NCBI RefSeq assembly: GCF_000312045.1
Contig: NZ_HE978634.1
Location: forward strand, 739,940-803,939
From: Noviherbaspirillum massiliense JC206
GTDB lineage: Bacteria > Pseudomonadota > Gammaproteobacteria > Burkholderiales > Burkholderiaceae_D
Length of the DNA stretch: 64,000 nt
Direction of reading: 5' to 3'
Shown here: in pieces, positions 37,258-46,196 of the stretch
Numbering within the stretch: the stretch's first letter is position 1
Layout of the letters: each line of letters starts with the position of its first letter
The notes under the pieces: generated by a model
Database searches by the model: none
Told to the model about the DNA's origin: nothing
The model's input: the letters and a program-made list of their open reading frames with translations, nothing else
Program-made: the position numbers and the translations under genes

Positions 37258-37815
37258 ATGCGCACCATCCTCGTTTCCCTTCTGACGACTCTTCTGCTGT
37301 CGGCCTGCGCTGTCTGGAGTGAAGCCGGCAAGCGGGAATCGGTTCTGTTTGCCGAAGACGACAACGAACTGACGAAGCCGCAAGCCGTGCTGGCGCCCTA
37401 CGAGGACTTCCCCTTGTCGATCCAGTTTTCCTGCCCGATGAAACGGGCGACCGCGATGAGCTGGTATTTCTTTCCCCTGCCGCCCGTGATTCCGGTCGGG
37501 TTTCTCAATGAACATGTTTCCTACCTTCGCATCAAGGTGCCGGAAGATGCGCAGCACACCATCGGGAAAATCCAGGTGCAGACCGGGGAGGGGCAGCAGG
37601 TTTCGCTTCCCGAGCAGCCGGAATCCAGGCGCGTCACCGACAATGGAAAAACCGTGGAAACGACTTACGAACTGAAAAAGGATTGCGAAACGCTGGATGG
37701 CGGATCGCTGCAGGTGGCGAGCTTTTCTTACAAGGACAGGGAATATCCGCCATCGGAAGCCCAGCTGAAGCTGGATTCCAAGCCCAAGCTGAGCATTCGG
37801 TATGCACCGTTCTGA
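37258..37815 (+). CDS. Lipoprotein of unknown function
   Basis: CAGGAGGA lies before the ATG at 37258. A lipoprotein signal ends at LLSAC (residue 17). The 185-residue protein has no recognised domain; a beta-rich C-terminal half (YLRIKVPEDAQHTIGKIQVQ) is expected. It converges with the EamA gene. An outer-membrane location is inferred from the residue after Cys (Ala). Confidence 0.65.
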   Translation: MRTILVSLLTTLLLSACAVWSEAGKRESVLFAEDDNELTKPQAVLAPYEDFPLSIQFSCPMKRATAMSWYFFPLPPVIPVGFLNEHVSYLRIKVPEDAQHTIGKIQVQTGEGQQVSLPEQPESRRVTDNGKTVETTYELKKDCETLDGGSLQVASFSYKDREYPPSEAQLKLDSKPKLSIRYAPF

Positions 37816-37846
37816 ACGAGCCGGGACGCTGCCCGCATGCCCGATG

Positions 37847-38722
37847 CTATGAGGCCGGTCTCCGCGCCTTGTGGGTCAGCACCAGGGCGATGCCCCCGAG
37901 GATTGCCACCGAGGCGGTCGCCAGGCGCGGCGTAATGGTTTCCGACAGGAGCGCCACACCGCCAAACGCAGCAATCAGCGGGACCGACAGCTGCACGGTG
38001 GCCGCGCGCATGGCAGAAAGCTTGCGCAGCGCCGCGTACCAGACCACGTACCCGAGGCCGGACGTGATTGCCCCGGAAGCGATGGCCAGGGCAATGCCGG
38101 GCGCATCGGCCCTGGCCTGAGTGATGAACAGCAGGCTCAGCAGGAGGGAGAGCGGCGTTGCCAGCGCGAAGTTGCCCGCTGTCGCGGATAGCGGATCGGC
38201 CACGCTGCGGCCGCGCAGGGAGTACACGCCCCAGGCCACGCCGGCAATCGCCATCAGAACGGTCCCCGTGAGCGATGGTGCAGCGATGCCGGGCGACACC
38301 AGATAGACCAGGCCGGCGACAGCCAGGGTGAAGCCGAGCCAGGCGACGGGACTGAATGCTTCCCCGGCGCGCAAGCCGGCGCTGAACATCGTCAATTGCA
38401 CCGCGCCAAACAGGATCAATGCGCCCGTGCCTGCCGACAGGCTGAGATAGGCGAAGGAGAAGAAGCCGACATAGGCAAACAGCATGGCTGCGGAAAGCCA
38501 GTCGGCGCGGCGCGGCGCGGGCTGCTTCGCCCTGAAGCGCAGGATGAGCGCAAGCGCGGTTGCCCCGGACACCAGCCTGATGCTGGCAAAGCTTGCCGGA
38601 TCGATGCTTTCCTGCTGCAGCGCGAGCCTGCACAACAGCGAATTGGCCGCGAAGGCCAGCATGGCCAGTGCGGTGAGGGCGATCGTGTTCAGTGCCGGGC
38701 GGTCGCCTCGCTCTTCACGCAT
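37847..38722 (-). CDS. EamA/DMT family exporter
   Basis: The start ATG at 38722 overlaps the DUF2182 stop by eight bases. The 291-residue protein has ten hydrophobic segments in two EamA halves, with the second-half motif GWLGFTLAVAGLVYLVSP and PLIAAFGGVALLSETITPRLA. DMT members export metabolites or amino acids; substrate unknown. It is the third gene of the DUF1326-DUF2182-EamA operon. Confidence 0.87.
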   Translation of the reverse strand: MREERGDRPALNTIALTALAMLAFAANSLLCRLALQQESIDPASFASIRLVSGATALALILRFRAKQPAPRRADWLSAAMLFAYVGFFSFAYLSLSAGTGALILFGAVQLTMFSAGLRAGEAFSPVAWLGFTLAVAGLVYLVSPGIAAPSLTGTVLMAIAGVAWGVYSLRGRSVADPLSATAGNFALATPLSLLLSLLFITQARADAPGIALAIASGAITSGLGYVVWYAALRKLSAMRAATVQLSVPLIAAFGGVALLSETITPRLATASVAILGGIALVLTHKARRPAS

Positions 38723-39530
38723 GGCCGACCACCATGACGAGCGCCCAGGACAGTAGCATGACGCCAAGCGGCGCGCTCAGGCGCCGGCCCCAGGGGACAT
38801 TCTTTTCGATGGACATGACGGCGGCAAGCAGGAGCATCCAGCCGAGGCTGCCGGTGCCGACCGCAAACATCAGCAGCATCAGTGCCCAGCAGCAGCCGAC
38901 GCAGAACAGGCCGTGATGCGCGCCAAGCGTGAATGCATGCCAGCCTTGCGTATGTCCGCGCCAGTGCTGGATGACGAAGCTTAAAGGAGTGCGGCATTTT
39001 TCCAGGCACTGGTACTTGAGCCGGCTGAACTGGAATGCGCCGGCCAGGGCAATGACCGCGGCGCCGATCAGCCAGCCATGCCAGGCGAGCGCGGGCATGC
39101 TGGCGACCAGGGCCAGCACTGCAGTGTGCAGTCCATGCGCCAGCAGCCCGAACGCACCCCATGCCGCCATGTAGCCCAGGCCGAGCAGCATCAGCAGGCG
39201 ACCGTGGTCCGGGCGGCCTCCCGTCAGCCGGTCAAAGGCATCGAACAGGGGCAGGGTGGTGGGCAGCATCATGGCGGCCGTCATGAGTATCCAGGCGGCG
39301 GCGTAGAGCAGCACGGGTACGATCACGTCGCCGGCGGGAAGAGTACGGCACAAAAACGCCGCCGGTCCCGACGCCGTCCAGTCTCCGTGATCGAGATAGC
39401 GGCCGTAGGGGCTGCGCGCCCATGCCCATAACGCCACCCATGCGAGCGCAACCAGCGCGGCCAGGACCGGCAGGAAGACGCGGCGGTGGCGCGAGGTGCC
39501 AGGCAGTGACAGGCCTGACGTCAAGCTCAT
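38715..39530 (-). CDS. DUF2182 membrane protein, predicted metal-binding
   Basis: The 271-residue protein has about seven hydrophobic segments. It holds AAMMLPTTLPLFDAF and the C-terminal HHGLFCVGCCWALMLLMFAVG typical of DUF2182; the His/Cys cluster suggests metal binding. The start overlaps the DUF1326 stop by ATGA. The two families travel together in many genomes. Transport or metal-handling roles are inferred only. Confidence 0.87.
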   Translation of the reverse strand: MSLTSGLSLPGTSRHRRVFLPVLAALVALAWVALWAWARSPYGRYLDHGDWTASGPAAFLCRTLPAGDVIVPVLLYAAAWILMTAAMMLPTTLPLFDAFDRLTGGRPDHGRLLMLLGLGYMAAWGAFGLLAHGLHTAVLALVASMPALAWHGWLIGAAVIALAGAFQFSRLKYQCLEKCRTPLSFVIQHWRGHTQGWHAFTLGAHHGLFCVGCCWALMLLMFAVGTGSLGWMLLLAAVMSIEKNVPWGRRLSAPLGVMLLSWALVMVVGHA

Positions 39531-40129
39531 GCGTCGAAGACGAAGGTGCTCTGCAGCGCGTTATGGTTCTTGATGTCGAGGTCGATCCCGATGGCCTCGT
39601 TCCTGGACCGATAGGTCGGCGCCTTGCCGACGAACACCGGCGCGCCCGGCACGGTCGAGAACACCGTATCGGAGAGCGTGGTCTGGCCGCCCGTCGTGCC
39701 GAGATAGGGCTCGAGCTCGGCATAGTAGTTGGTGCCGATTGCGAGTTCGCCTTTGCCCTCGTTCACGGTGAAACGTATCGGCGCCCGCTCCACCGACACG
39801 ACCTTGCCGATCAGCTTGGCCAGGTCGGCAACCGGTCCGCCGGCCTCGCCGGTATAGACCTTCAGCATCGCCTGCTCCTGCTCCTTGGAAGCGTGCTCGT
39901 CGATAAAGATTGCGGCGGTCCAGTTGCCCTCCAAAATGTTGCCAGGCACATGGGCCACGGCCGCGATGGTGTTGCCGCTCACGTCGACGCCGTCGACCGT
40001 GCCCTTGTCGATGCGCCACGCGACAATGGTGTCGCAGGTGCCATGGTCAGGGTCTTCGCCGATCCAGCAGGGGCACAAGACTTTGCAGTTGCAAACTTCG
40101 AGCAGGCGGCCTTCTAAGTGATAGCTCAT
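39527..40129 (-). CDS. DUF1326 family protein
   Basis: The start at 40129 (MSYHLEGRLLEVCNC) has GGAGG six bases upstream. The 200-residue protein carries VCNCKVLCPCWIGEDPDHGTC, a Cys-rich N-terminal segment that is the family's probable metal site, and a beta-rich rest. It is the first gene of a three-gene operon with DUF2182 and EamA. Its function is unknown. Confidence 0.88.
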   Translation of the reverse strand: MSYHLEGRLLEVCNCKVLCPCWIGEDPDHGTCDTIVAWRIDKGTVDGVDVSGNTIAAVAHVPGNILEGNWTAAIFIDEHASKEQEQAMLKVYTGEAGGPVADLAKLIGKVVSVERAPIRFTVNEGKGELAIGTNYYAELEPYLGTTGGQTTLSDTVFSTVPGAPVFVGKAPTYRSRNEAIGIDLDIKNHNALQSTFVFDA

Positions 40130-40537
40130 AGGAACCTCCGATGAAGCTATATGGACATGCCGCCACGACTCCGGCGGCAAGGACATTGCGGATTCTGCGG
40201 TCGTCCCAAGGACAAAGCGGTTCTGCCTCGAGATCGCGGATGGAGGCTTTTCACATCCACGGTTTCACTATGGTTCGCCGCCTCTTGAGCCGCAATGGGG
40301 CGCACCTGCCGCAAGAGATCAAGCTTTGAGCCAAGTCAAAATGACAATGATTACGGAAGAAGTCCGATACTTTCACGACATTTCCTTAGTCAGCCGGTTA
40401 TCCCGCATTGCCAGTCATCGGTATCCACGCCGGCGCGCTGGCATGCACTGCAGCCTGTCGCTGCTTGCATGTATGACATAATTTTTGAATCTGCATCGAC
40501 GAGGCCGTGCCGGCCTCCAAATCTTCAGGGAGAAATA
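40130..40537. other. Divergent intergenic region (408 bp) before mscL
   Basis: The region holds the promoters of the DUF1326 operon and mscL. An FNR-like imperfect palindrome, TTGAG-N4-GTCAA, is at 40326-40339, about 200 bases before mscL; this is weak. Nothing else is seen. Confidence 0.35.
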
Positions 40538-40963
40538 ATGAGCATCATCAGCGAATTCAGGGAGTTTGCCGTCAAGGGCAATGTGATGGACCTTGCGGTA
40601 GGTGTCATCATAGGCGGCGCCTTCAGCAAGATCGTCGATTCCCTGGTCGGCGACATCATCATGCCGGTGGTGAGCAAGCTGTTCGGCGGCCTCGATTTCA
40701 GCAACTATTTCATTCCGCTTTCGGGCCAGTACGCCTCGACGCTGGCCGACGCCCGAAAGGGAGGCGCGGTGCTCGCCTACGGCAACTTCCTCACGGTCAC
40801 GCTCAACTTCATCCTCCTTGCCTTCGTCATCTTCCTGATGGTCAAGCAGATGAACCGATTCAGGACGGAAAAGCCAGCCCCGGGTCCGGCCCCCGTGCCC
40901 GAAGACATCGTCCTGTTGCGCGAAATCCGCGACAGCCTAAGAGTAAATAGCTTCCAAAAATAG
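40538..40963 (+). CDS. mscL: Large-conductance mechanosensitive channel
   Basis: The 141-residue protein has the N-terminal [35 protein letters not shown] (in outline helix 1 and the pore-lining TM1), the IIMPV segment at the end of TM1, TM2 around [21 protein letters not shown], and a charged C-terminal helix [13 protein letters not shown]. MscL opens under membrane tension during osmotic downshock. It is monocistronic here. Confidence 0.97.
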   Translation: MSIISEFREFAVKGNVMDLAVGVIIGGAFSKIVDSLVGDIIMPVVSKLFGGLDFSNYFIPLSGQYASTLADARKGGAVLAYGNFLTVTLNFILLAFVIFLMVKQMNRFRTEKPAPGPAPVPEDIVLLREIRDSLRVNSFQK

Positions 40964-41192
40964 GCTCCAAGCCGGCTCGTTGTGTGCAGGAACATTGTTT
41001 CGTAGATGGGGCATTCCGCCTGTCCAGCCGCAGGCACGGGGGAAATCCACGCCATTCGGCCGAAAATGGCCTTTTTCCCCGCCCGCCCGTTGAATTTTCG
41101 GCCGCGCCGGAAACCGCCCGGACCATGACGCCAGGGTATTCTTGGTTCATAATGCTGCTGCATTTCAATTTCCGGATAGCAAAATAAACAAC

Positions 41193-42320
41193 ATGTATCG
41201 CGCCATTATCAGCGGCACTGGCCTTTTCACGCCGGAGCACATCATCACCAACGCAGAGCTCGTCGAATCCTTCAATAAATACGTCGCGCTGTACAACGCG
41301 CGCAATGCGGAGCGCATCGCCGCCGGCGAAATCACCGCGTTGCAGGAATCGAGCGTGGAATTCATCGAGAAGGCATCCGGCATCAAGCAGCGCTACGTGC
41401 TTGAAAAGACCGGCGTGCTCGACCCGGAGCGCATGTACCCGCGCTTCACCGAGCGCCCCGATGATGAACTGTCGCTGGAGGCGGAAATCGCCGTGGCTGC
41501 CGCGCGCGAAGCACTGGCTGCCGCCGGCAAAACCGCGGCCGACATCGATGGCGTGATCTGCGCGGCAGCGAACATGCAGCGCGCCTATCCGGCGATGGCA
41601 ATCGAAATCCAGCAGGAACTCGGCATCAACGGCTTCGCCTTCGACATGAACGTCGCCTGCTCGTCGGCCACCTTCGGCATCCAGCAGGCGGCCGATGCGG
41701 TGCGCTGCGGCTCGGCACGCGCGGTGCTGGTAGTGAATCCGGAAATCACCTCCGCCCACCTCGAGTGGCGCGACCGCGACTGCCACTTCATCTTCGGTGA
41801 TGTCGCCACCGCGGTCGTGGTCGAGCGCGCCGAACTGGCCTCGCCCTCGGCGGCGCAGAAATGGGAAGTGCTGGGCACCAAGCTCGCGACCCAGTTCTCC
41901 AACAACATCCGCAACAACTTCGGCTTCATGAACAGCGCCGAAGACAGCGACCCGAACGCGCGCGACAAGAAATTCCGCCAGGAGGGCCGCAAGGTATTCA
42001 AGGAAGTGGTGCCGATCGCCGCCGCGCACATCGAGGGACATCTGGATACCCTCGGCATCAAGCCGACCGATGTGCGCCGCTACTGGCTGCACCAGGCCAA
42101 CCTCGGCATGAACCAGCTGGTTGGCAAGAAACTGCTCGGCCGCGAGGCAACCGCCGACGATGCGCCGATCATCCTCGACGAATTCGCCAATACCGCTTCC
42201 GCCGGTTCGGTGATCGCCTTCCATCGCCACAACGCCGACCTGGCCGCCGGTGACCTCGGCGTAATCTGCTCCTTCGGCGCCGGCTATTCCGTCGGCAGCG
42301 TGGTGGTGCGCAAGCTGTAA
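41193..42320 (+). CDS. Beta-ketoacyl-ACP synthase III (FabH-like, long form)
   Basis: The 375-residue enzyme has the Cys-His-Asn triad: C156 in [10 protein letters not shown]300 in [10 protein letters not shown]333 in ANTASAGS. It is about 50 residues longer than housekeeping FabH and resembles the 373-residue class used to start unusual fatty-acid chains. It would condense an acyl-CoA with malonyl-ACP. It is followed 94 bases later by a thioesterase gene in the same direction. Its start at 41193 is weakly supplied with a ribosome site. Confidence 0.92.
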   Translation: MYRAIISGTGLFTPEHIITNAELVESFNKYVALYNARNAERIAAGEITALQESSVEFIEKASGIKQRYVLEKTGVLDPERMYPRFTERPDDELSLEAEIAVAAAREALAAAGKTAADIDGVICAAANMQRAYPAMAIEIQQELGINGFAFDMNVACSSATFGIQQAADAVRCGSARAVLVVNPEITSAHLEWRDRDCHFIFGDVATAVVVERAELASPSAAQKWEVLGTKLATQFSNNIRNNFGFMNSAEDSDPNARDKKFRQEGRKVFKEVVPIAAAHIEGHLDTLGIKPTDVRRYWLHQANLGMNQLVGKKLLGREATADDAPIILDEFANTASAGSVIAFHRHNADLAAGDLGVICSFGAGYSVGSVVVRKL

Positions 42321-42413
42321 CGGCATCGCGTACGACAGGACAGGCCGCCCTCATGCGGCCTCATCGCGGCCTGCTCCTGTAGCCTGATTCCCTTCCCATA
42401 GGAGCCTCTCCGC

Positions 42414-42860
42414 ATGTGGGACTATCCCCATCCTCATACACTTTCCGTCAGCCCGCAGCCGGGCGACATCGACGGCCTCAACCACACCAACAACGCCGTC
42501 TACGTGAAATGGTGCGAGCAGGTCGCCTGGTCGCATTCCGAACATCTCGGCCTGACTCTCGACGACTATCGCCGCCTCGACCGCGCGATGGCGATCCGTC
42601 GCAGCGAATACGACTATCTGCTCGCCACCTACCTCGGCGAGCCGCTCACCATCGGAACCTGGCTGGTCGCCAGGGGAGGGAATGCAGGCAGCGCCAGCAT
42701 GGAGCGCCGCTTCCAGATCGTCCGTTCCTCGGATGGCGCGACCGTCTTGCGCGGGCGCTGGGAACTGGTCTGCATCCAGCTGAGCAATGGCCGCGTGCGC
42801 AGGATGCCGGAGGAATTCGTTGACGCTTATGTGTCCGCTGTGGTGTCTGACGGAAGCTGA
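42414..42860 (+). CDS. Acyl-CoA thioesterase (hotdog fold, 4HBT)
   Basis: The 148-residue protein has a hotdog-fold start, SPQPGDIDGLNHTNNAVYVKWCEQ, with Asp and Asn positions of the YbgC/4HBT group, then a central helix and strands to VRRMPEEF. It hydrolyses acyl-CoA thioesters. The neighbouring KAS III suggests a shared fatty-acyl pathway. The ATG lies after an AGGAG-containing leader. Confidence 0.87.
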   Translation: MWDYPHPHTLSVSPQPGDIDGLNHTNNAVYVKWCEQVAWSHSEHLGLTLDDYRRLDRAMAIRRSEYDYLLATYLGEPLTIGTWLVARGGNAGSASMERRFQIVRSSDGATVLRGRWELVCIQLSNGRVRRMPEEFVDAYVSAVVSDGS

Positions 42861-42875
42861 TTCGAAAAGCAGCCA

Positions 42876-43001
42876 GTAGGGTGCGCCCCGCGCATCGTCA
42901 AACCATCGCAGCAGATCCGCCAGACTCCCGTCATCCGAGTGCGTTCCGTTACGGCCTATCGCGACGCTGCTGCATGAAATGGTGCGCGCAGCGCACCCTG
43001 C
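42876..43001. repeat. REP/BIME pair (126 bp)
   Basis: The head GTAGGGTGCGCC starts at 42876 and an inverted copy ends at 43001. It fills the gap between the thioesterase and the convergent cysM gene. Confidence 0.85.
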
Positions 43002-43028
43002 GCACGCTGCATCAGCGGTCGACCGCGG

Positions 43029-43982
43029 TCAGCCTTGAACGTCGCCCGGCTTCCACATCCCCGTTGAAACATACCGCTCGCCGGTATCGCTCAATACGGT
43101 CACGATGCTGCGGTACCTCCCGCTTGCCGCCAGCCTGATGGCCCCATGCACGAAAGCGCCCGAGGAAGGCCCGACGAACAGGCCGTGCAAGGCCAGGCGC
43201 CGCGACATGGCGAGGGCTTCGTCAAGCGTGACGCCGATGCGCTCGTCGATCAGCGACTGATCGAGCAGGGCGGGGACGATGTCGCCGGGATGGCCGAGCG
43301 GCTTCAGGCCTTCGATGCCGGGAAAAGTTTCCGGAATCACGGCCGCCACATGCAGTTTGGTGCCACGCTCGCGCAGGCGCCGCGCAACGCCGGTGAGCGT
43401 GCCGCCGGTCCCCACGCCGGCAACCAGCGCGTCGGGTGCGGCTCCCGTGTATGACGCCAGCTGCTCCAGCATCTCGCTCGCCGTTTCTTCATAGTGAACC
43501 TGCCAGTTGTCGGCATTGCCGTACTGGTCGCAGTACCAGTAGCGGTCCGGCTGCTCGGCCGCGAGGCGCTGTGTGTGGCGAATCGCGAAGTCGTAGCCTT
43601 CCACCGGATCGGTGAGTATGAGTTCGGCACCATGCGAACGGATGCGCTGCAGGCGTTCGGCGCTCGCATTGCCCGGCACCACCAGTGTCACCGGCACACC
43701 CAGCGCCGCACCCAGCATGGCGTAGGAAATGCCGGCATTGCCGGACGAGGAATCGAGCAACCGGCGTCCGCCCGCGAATCGTCCCGCCGCAATGGCGCGG
43801 GTGAGCATGCGTGCTACCGGCCGGTCCTTGATCGAGCCGCCCGGATTCACGCTTTCCAGTTTCGCAAACAGCCTGGTCCCGGACGCGACCTCACGCACCA
43901 GCGGGATCTCGACCAGTGGCGTGTGACCGATGGCGGCAAGCAGCGCCGGTGCGCCGGAGGAAATGGCGGCTTCGTTCTTCAT
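43029..43982 (-). CDS. cysM: Cysteine synthase (O-acetyl- or O-phosphoserine sulfhydrylase, CysM-like)
   Basis: The 317-residue PLP enzyme has K52 in NPGGSIKDRP as the Schiff-base lysine, SSSGNAGIS for the substrate loop and GVGTGGTLTG for the PLP phosphate. The start overlaps the rhodanese-MoeB stop by ATGA. In the mycobacterial CysO pathway, CysM takes sulfur from thiocarboxylated CysO. Its operon partners here (CysO-like, MoeB-like, JAMM) point to that use. Confidence 0.93.
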   Translation of the reverse strand: MKNEAAISSGAPALLAAIGHTPLVEIPLVREVASGTRLFAKLESVNPGGSIKDRPVARMLTRAIAAGRFAGGRRLLDSSSGNAGISYAMLGAALGVPVTLVVPGNASAERLQRIRSHGAELILTDPVEGYDFAIRHTQRLAAEQPDRYWYCDQYGNADNWQVHYEETASEMLEQLASYTGAAPDALVAGVGTGGTLTGVARRLRERGTKLHVAAVIPETFPGIEGLKPLGHPGDIVPALLDQSLIDERIGVTLDEALAMSRRLALHGLFVGPSSGAFVHGAIRLAASGRYRSIVTVLSDTGERYVSTGMWKPGDVQG

Positions 43983-45151
43983 GCCGCCGTCCGCGCGCAG
44001 AATTGTTCATAGTCCACGTATGCAATTTCCTGTGCCGCGTCGCCGCAATAAGGGCAGGCGGGATCGCGCAGCAGCGCCAGTTCGGCAAAGCGTGTCTTGA
44101 GCGCATCGTAGGTCAGCAGTCGGCCCACCAGCGGATCGCCGATATCGAGCAGGAGCTTGATGGTTTCGATCGCTTCCAGCAGGCCGATCACGCCCGGCAG
44201 CACTCCCAGCACGCCGGCATCGGCGCAGGAGGGCGCCATCTCGGGCGGCGGCGGCTCCGGATACAGGCAGCGATAGCACGGGCCGCGGCGCTTCGGATAG
44301 CGCGGCCAGAACACCGTCGCCTGGCCCTCGAAGCGATAGACCGAGCCGTGCACGTTCGGCTTGCCGAGCTTGACGCAGGCATCGTTGACCAGATAACGCG
44401 TGGGGAAATTGTCGGAGCCGTCGACCACCACGTCGAAACCGGAAAAGATTTCTTCCACGTTGCCGCTGTGCAGGCGCGTTTCGAAACCCTGCACCTTGAT
44501 GGAAGGATTGAGCGCTTCCAGTGCCTGCCGTGCCGAAGCCACCTTGCTCATGCCGATGCGCGCATCCGCATGCAGGATCTGGCGCTGCAGGTTGCTGCGG
44601 TCCACCACGTCATGGTCGACGATGCCGAGCGTGCCGATGCCGGCAGCGGCAAGATAGAAAGCAGCGGGAGAGCCGAGCCCGCCGGCGCCGATCAGCAGCA
44701 CCTTGCTGTTGATCAGCTTCATTTGCCCGGCTTCGCCCACTTCCGGCATCATCAGGTGGCGCGCATAGCGTTCGCGCGCATGCGGGTCGAGCCGTTGCGG
44801 CGTTTCGAAGGGCAAGCCTTCGTTCTTCCAGCGCGAGAAGCCGCCGGCCATCGAATACAGCTGGCGATAGCCGAGCTTCTGCAATTCCTCGGCGGCAAAC
44901 AGCGAGCGCACGCCGCTATTACACATCGTCACAACCGGTTGGTCGTGGTCCGGCACGCTGTCCTCGACGCGCAATTCCAGGAAGCCGCGTCCGAGCCTAT
45001 GCGCGCCGACCGGGCTGCCCTGGGCAATCTCATCCGCTTCGCGCACGTCGACCAGCGCCGCGCCCCTGGCTTGCAGGGCCATTGCTTCTGCCGGCGTCAC
45101 CTCGGGAATGGCCGCCTTCAGTTCAGCCAGGCGGCGGTCCTTGCCTTTCAT
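43979..45151 (-). CDS. Rhodanese-MoeB/ThiF fusion, sulfur-carrier activating enzyme
   Basis: The 390-residue protein has an N-terminal rhodanese with the active Cys in TMCNSGVRS (about residue 82), then the E1-like domain: GAGGLGSPAA ATP site, IVDHDVVDRSNLQRQ, and zinc CxxC pairs CYRC and CPYC. It would adenylate and thiolate the C-terminal Gly of the carrier encoded just upstream. Rhodanese is at the N-terminus, not the usual C-terminus of MoeZ. Its ribosome site AGGAGG lies inside the carrier gene, overlapping it by 29 bases. Confidence 0.92.
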   Translation of the reverse strand: MKGKDRRLAELKAAIPEVTPAEAMALQARGAALVDVREADEIAQGSPVGAHRLGRGFLELRVEDSVPDHDQPVVTMCNSGVRSLFAAEELQKLGYRQLYSMAGGFSRWKNEGLPFETPQRLDPHARERYARHLMMPEVGEAGQMKLINSKVLLIGAGGLGSPAAFYLAAAGIGTLGIVDHDVVDRSNLQRQILHADARIGMSKVASARQALEALNPSIKVQGFETRLHSGNVEEIFSGFDVVVDGSDNFPTRYLVNDACVKLGKPNVHGSVYRFEGQATVFWPRYPKRRGPCYRCLYPEPPPPEMAPSCADAGVLGVLPGVIGLLEAIETIKLLLDIGDPLVGRLLTYDALKTRFAELALLRDPACPYCGDAAQEIAYVDYEQFCARTAA

Positions 45152-45434
45152 GATCGATTCCTCCTGCGACGGCGGGAATGATCGAAACGATATCCCCGTC
45201 GGCCAACGGGGTTTGCATGCCGTCCACCGCGCGGATGTTCTGGCTGCCCAGATAGATATTGACGAACTGGCGCAGCTCGCCGCTCTCATTCAGTATGCGC
45301 GGCAGCAGGCCTTCGTGCTGCGTGCCGAGCGCATGCAGGGCATCCGCGATGCTGGACGCGTCGACACGAACTTCGTCCGCGCCTTGCGTGTAGGAACGCA
45401 ATGGGGTTGGGATGCGTATCGTCACCGTGCTCAC
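45123..45434 (-). CDS. MoaD/CysO-like ubiquitin-fold sulfur carrier with C-terminal extension
   Basis: The 103-residue product has a beta-grasp pattern (TVTIRIPTPLRSYTQG, DGDIVSIIPAVAGG) and ends with Gly91-Gly92 followed by an 11-residue tail, IDHERQGPPPG. Sulfur carriers normally end at GG, so proteolytic trimming is needed; the overlapping JAMM peptidase is the natural candidate. GTG start overlaps the JAMM stop (GTGA). The tail overlaps the rhodanese-MoeB start, so it may partly reflect gene compression. Confidence 0.85.
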   Translation of the reverse strand: MSTVTIRIPTPLRSYTQGADEVRVDASSIADALHALGTQHEGLLPRILNESGELRQFVNIYLGSQNIRAVDGMQTPLADGDIVSIIPAVAGGIDHERQGPPPG

Positions 45435-45850
45435 GATTGAATCACCTCCTCGTCGAACACTTGTGCCTTATTCAGGCGCCATGAACGCAGGTCGCGCACG
45501 CCGCCGTCCGTCACCTCGAGGATGACGTAGGACCATTCCGGCCACGCGGCAAGCCGGTCGGTTTCGGAAGGGCGGGCCGGATGATCGGGATGCGTATGCC
45601 ACACGCCCAGTACTTCCAGTCCCTGCGCACGCGCGGCATTGTCGGCGTCCAGAAGGTGTTGCGGGTCCAGTTCGTAACGGTCGCGGGCGCGTTCCAGGTT
45701 AAGGTTGCGAGCCTGCGTCACGCGCCGGACCACATGGTCCGCTGCTGCACGTTCGCCAATCAGGAGGCCGCAGCTTTCATGGGGGTAAGCCGACTCTGCC
45801 CACGATGCAAGCGTGGTCCGGCAATCGCCTGGAAGATACAGCGTCGGCAT
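45431..45850 (-). CDS. JAMM/Mov34 metallopeptidase (Mec+-like)
   Basis: The 139-residue protein has the JAMM motif complete: E25 in HESCGLL, then H85-x-H87-x7-S95-x2-D98 in GVWHTHPDHPARPSETD. Bacterial Mec+ cleaves cysteine from CysO. It is the first gene of the operon and its stop overlaps the carrier's start. A possible extra role is trimming the carrier's C-terminal tail. Confidence 0.93.
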   Translation of the reverse strand: MPTLYLPGDCRTTLASWAESAYPHESCGLLIGERAAADHVVRRVTQARNLNLERARDRYELDPQHLLDADNAARAQGLEVLGVWHTHPDHPARPSETDRLAAWPEWSYVILEVTDGGVRDLRSWRLNKAQVFDEEVIQS

Positions 45851-46196
45851 GCGTCAATCCGCCATTTCCTTCAAATGAGATTCGCTTTTTGCGGAATTGT
45901 TCTTCCTTCGCGCTGATTCTGCAGGGATCAGCGTTATAGTCGAAAGCCCACGTCAGATTCGTGTGGCGAGGAAAGTTTCTTCTGCAATACGGAGGCGAGG
46001 TGGAAAAGGTTAGAGAGGAAAGTGAATGTGACCCGGTGAGCAAGAGTGTGTCGAGTCCACCGGAGCGCAATGCCTGATGCCATGCAGAGTGGCGCAAGAG
46101 TGAGACGTATCAGGTGGCTGGCGCCGGGCTGAGGGAGCGTGCAGGCGCAGCGAAGAGCATGTGGCGGCAGAGGCCGGTCACGTAGCAATTCTTGAA
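45851..46196. other. Unexplained purine-rich intergenic region (346 bp)
   Basis: The gap carries the promoter of the JAMM operon and the 3' region of the lipoprotein gene at 46197. On the plus strand, 45960-46170 is strongly purine-rich (GAGGAAAG, GGAGGCGAGG, GAGAGGAAAG). It is not a recognised RNA: RNase P motifs are absent. It may be decayed DNA. Confidence 0.35.

Noticed and set aside
45950-46180. RNase P RNA or another known RNA gene
   Set aside because: GAGGAAAG-like strings occur, but the conserved RNase P core and pairing pattern are not there.
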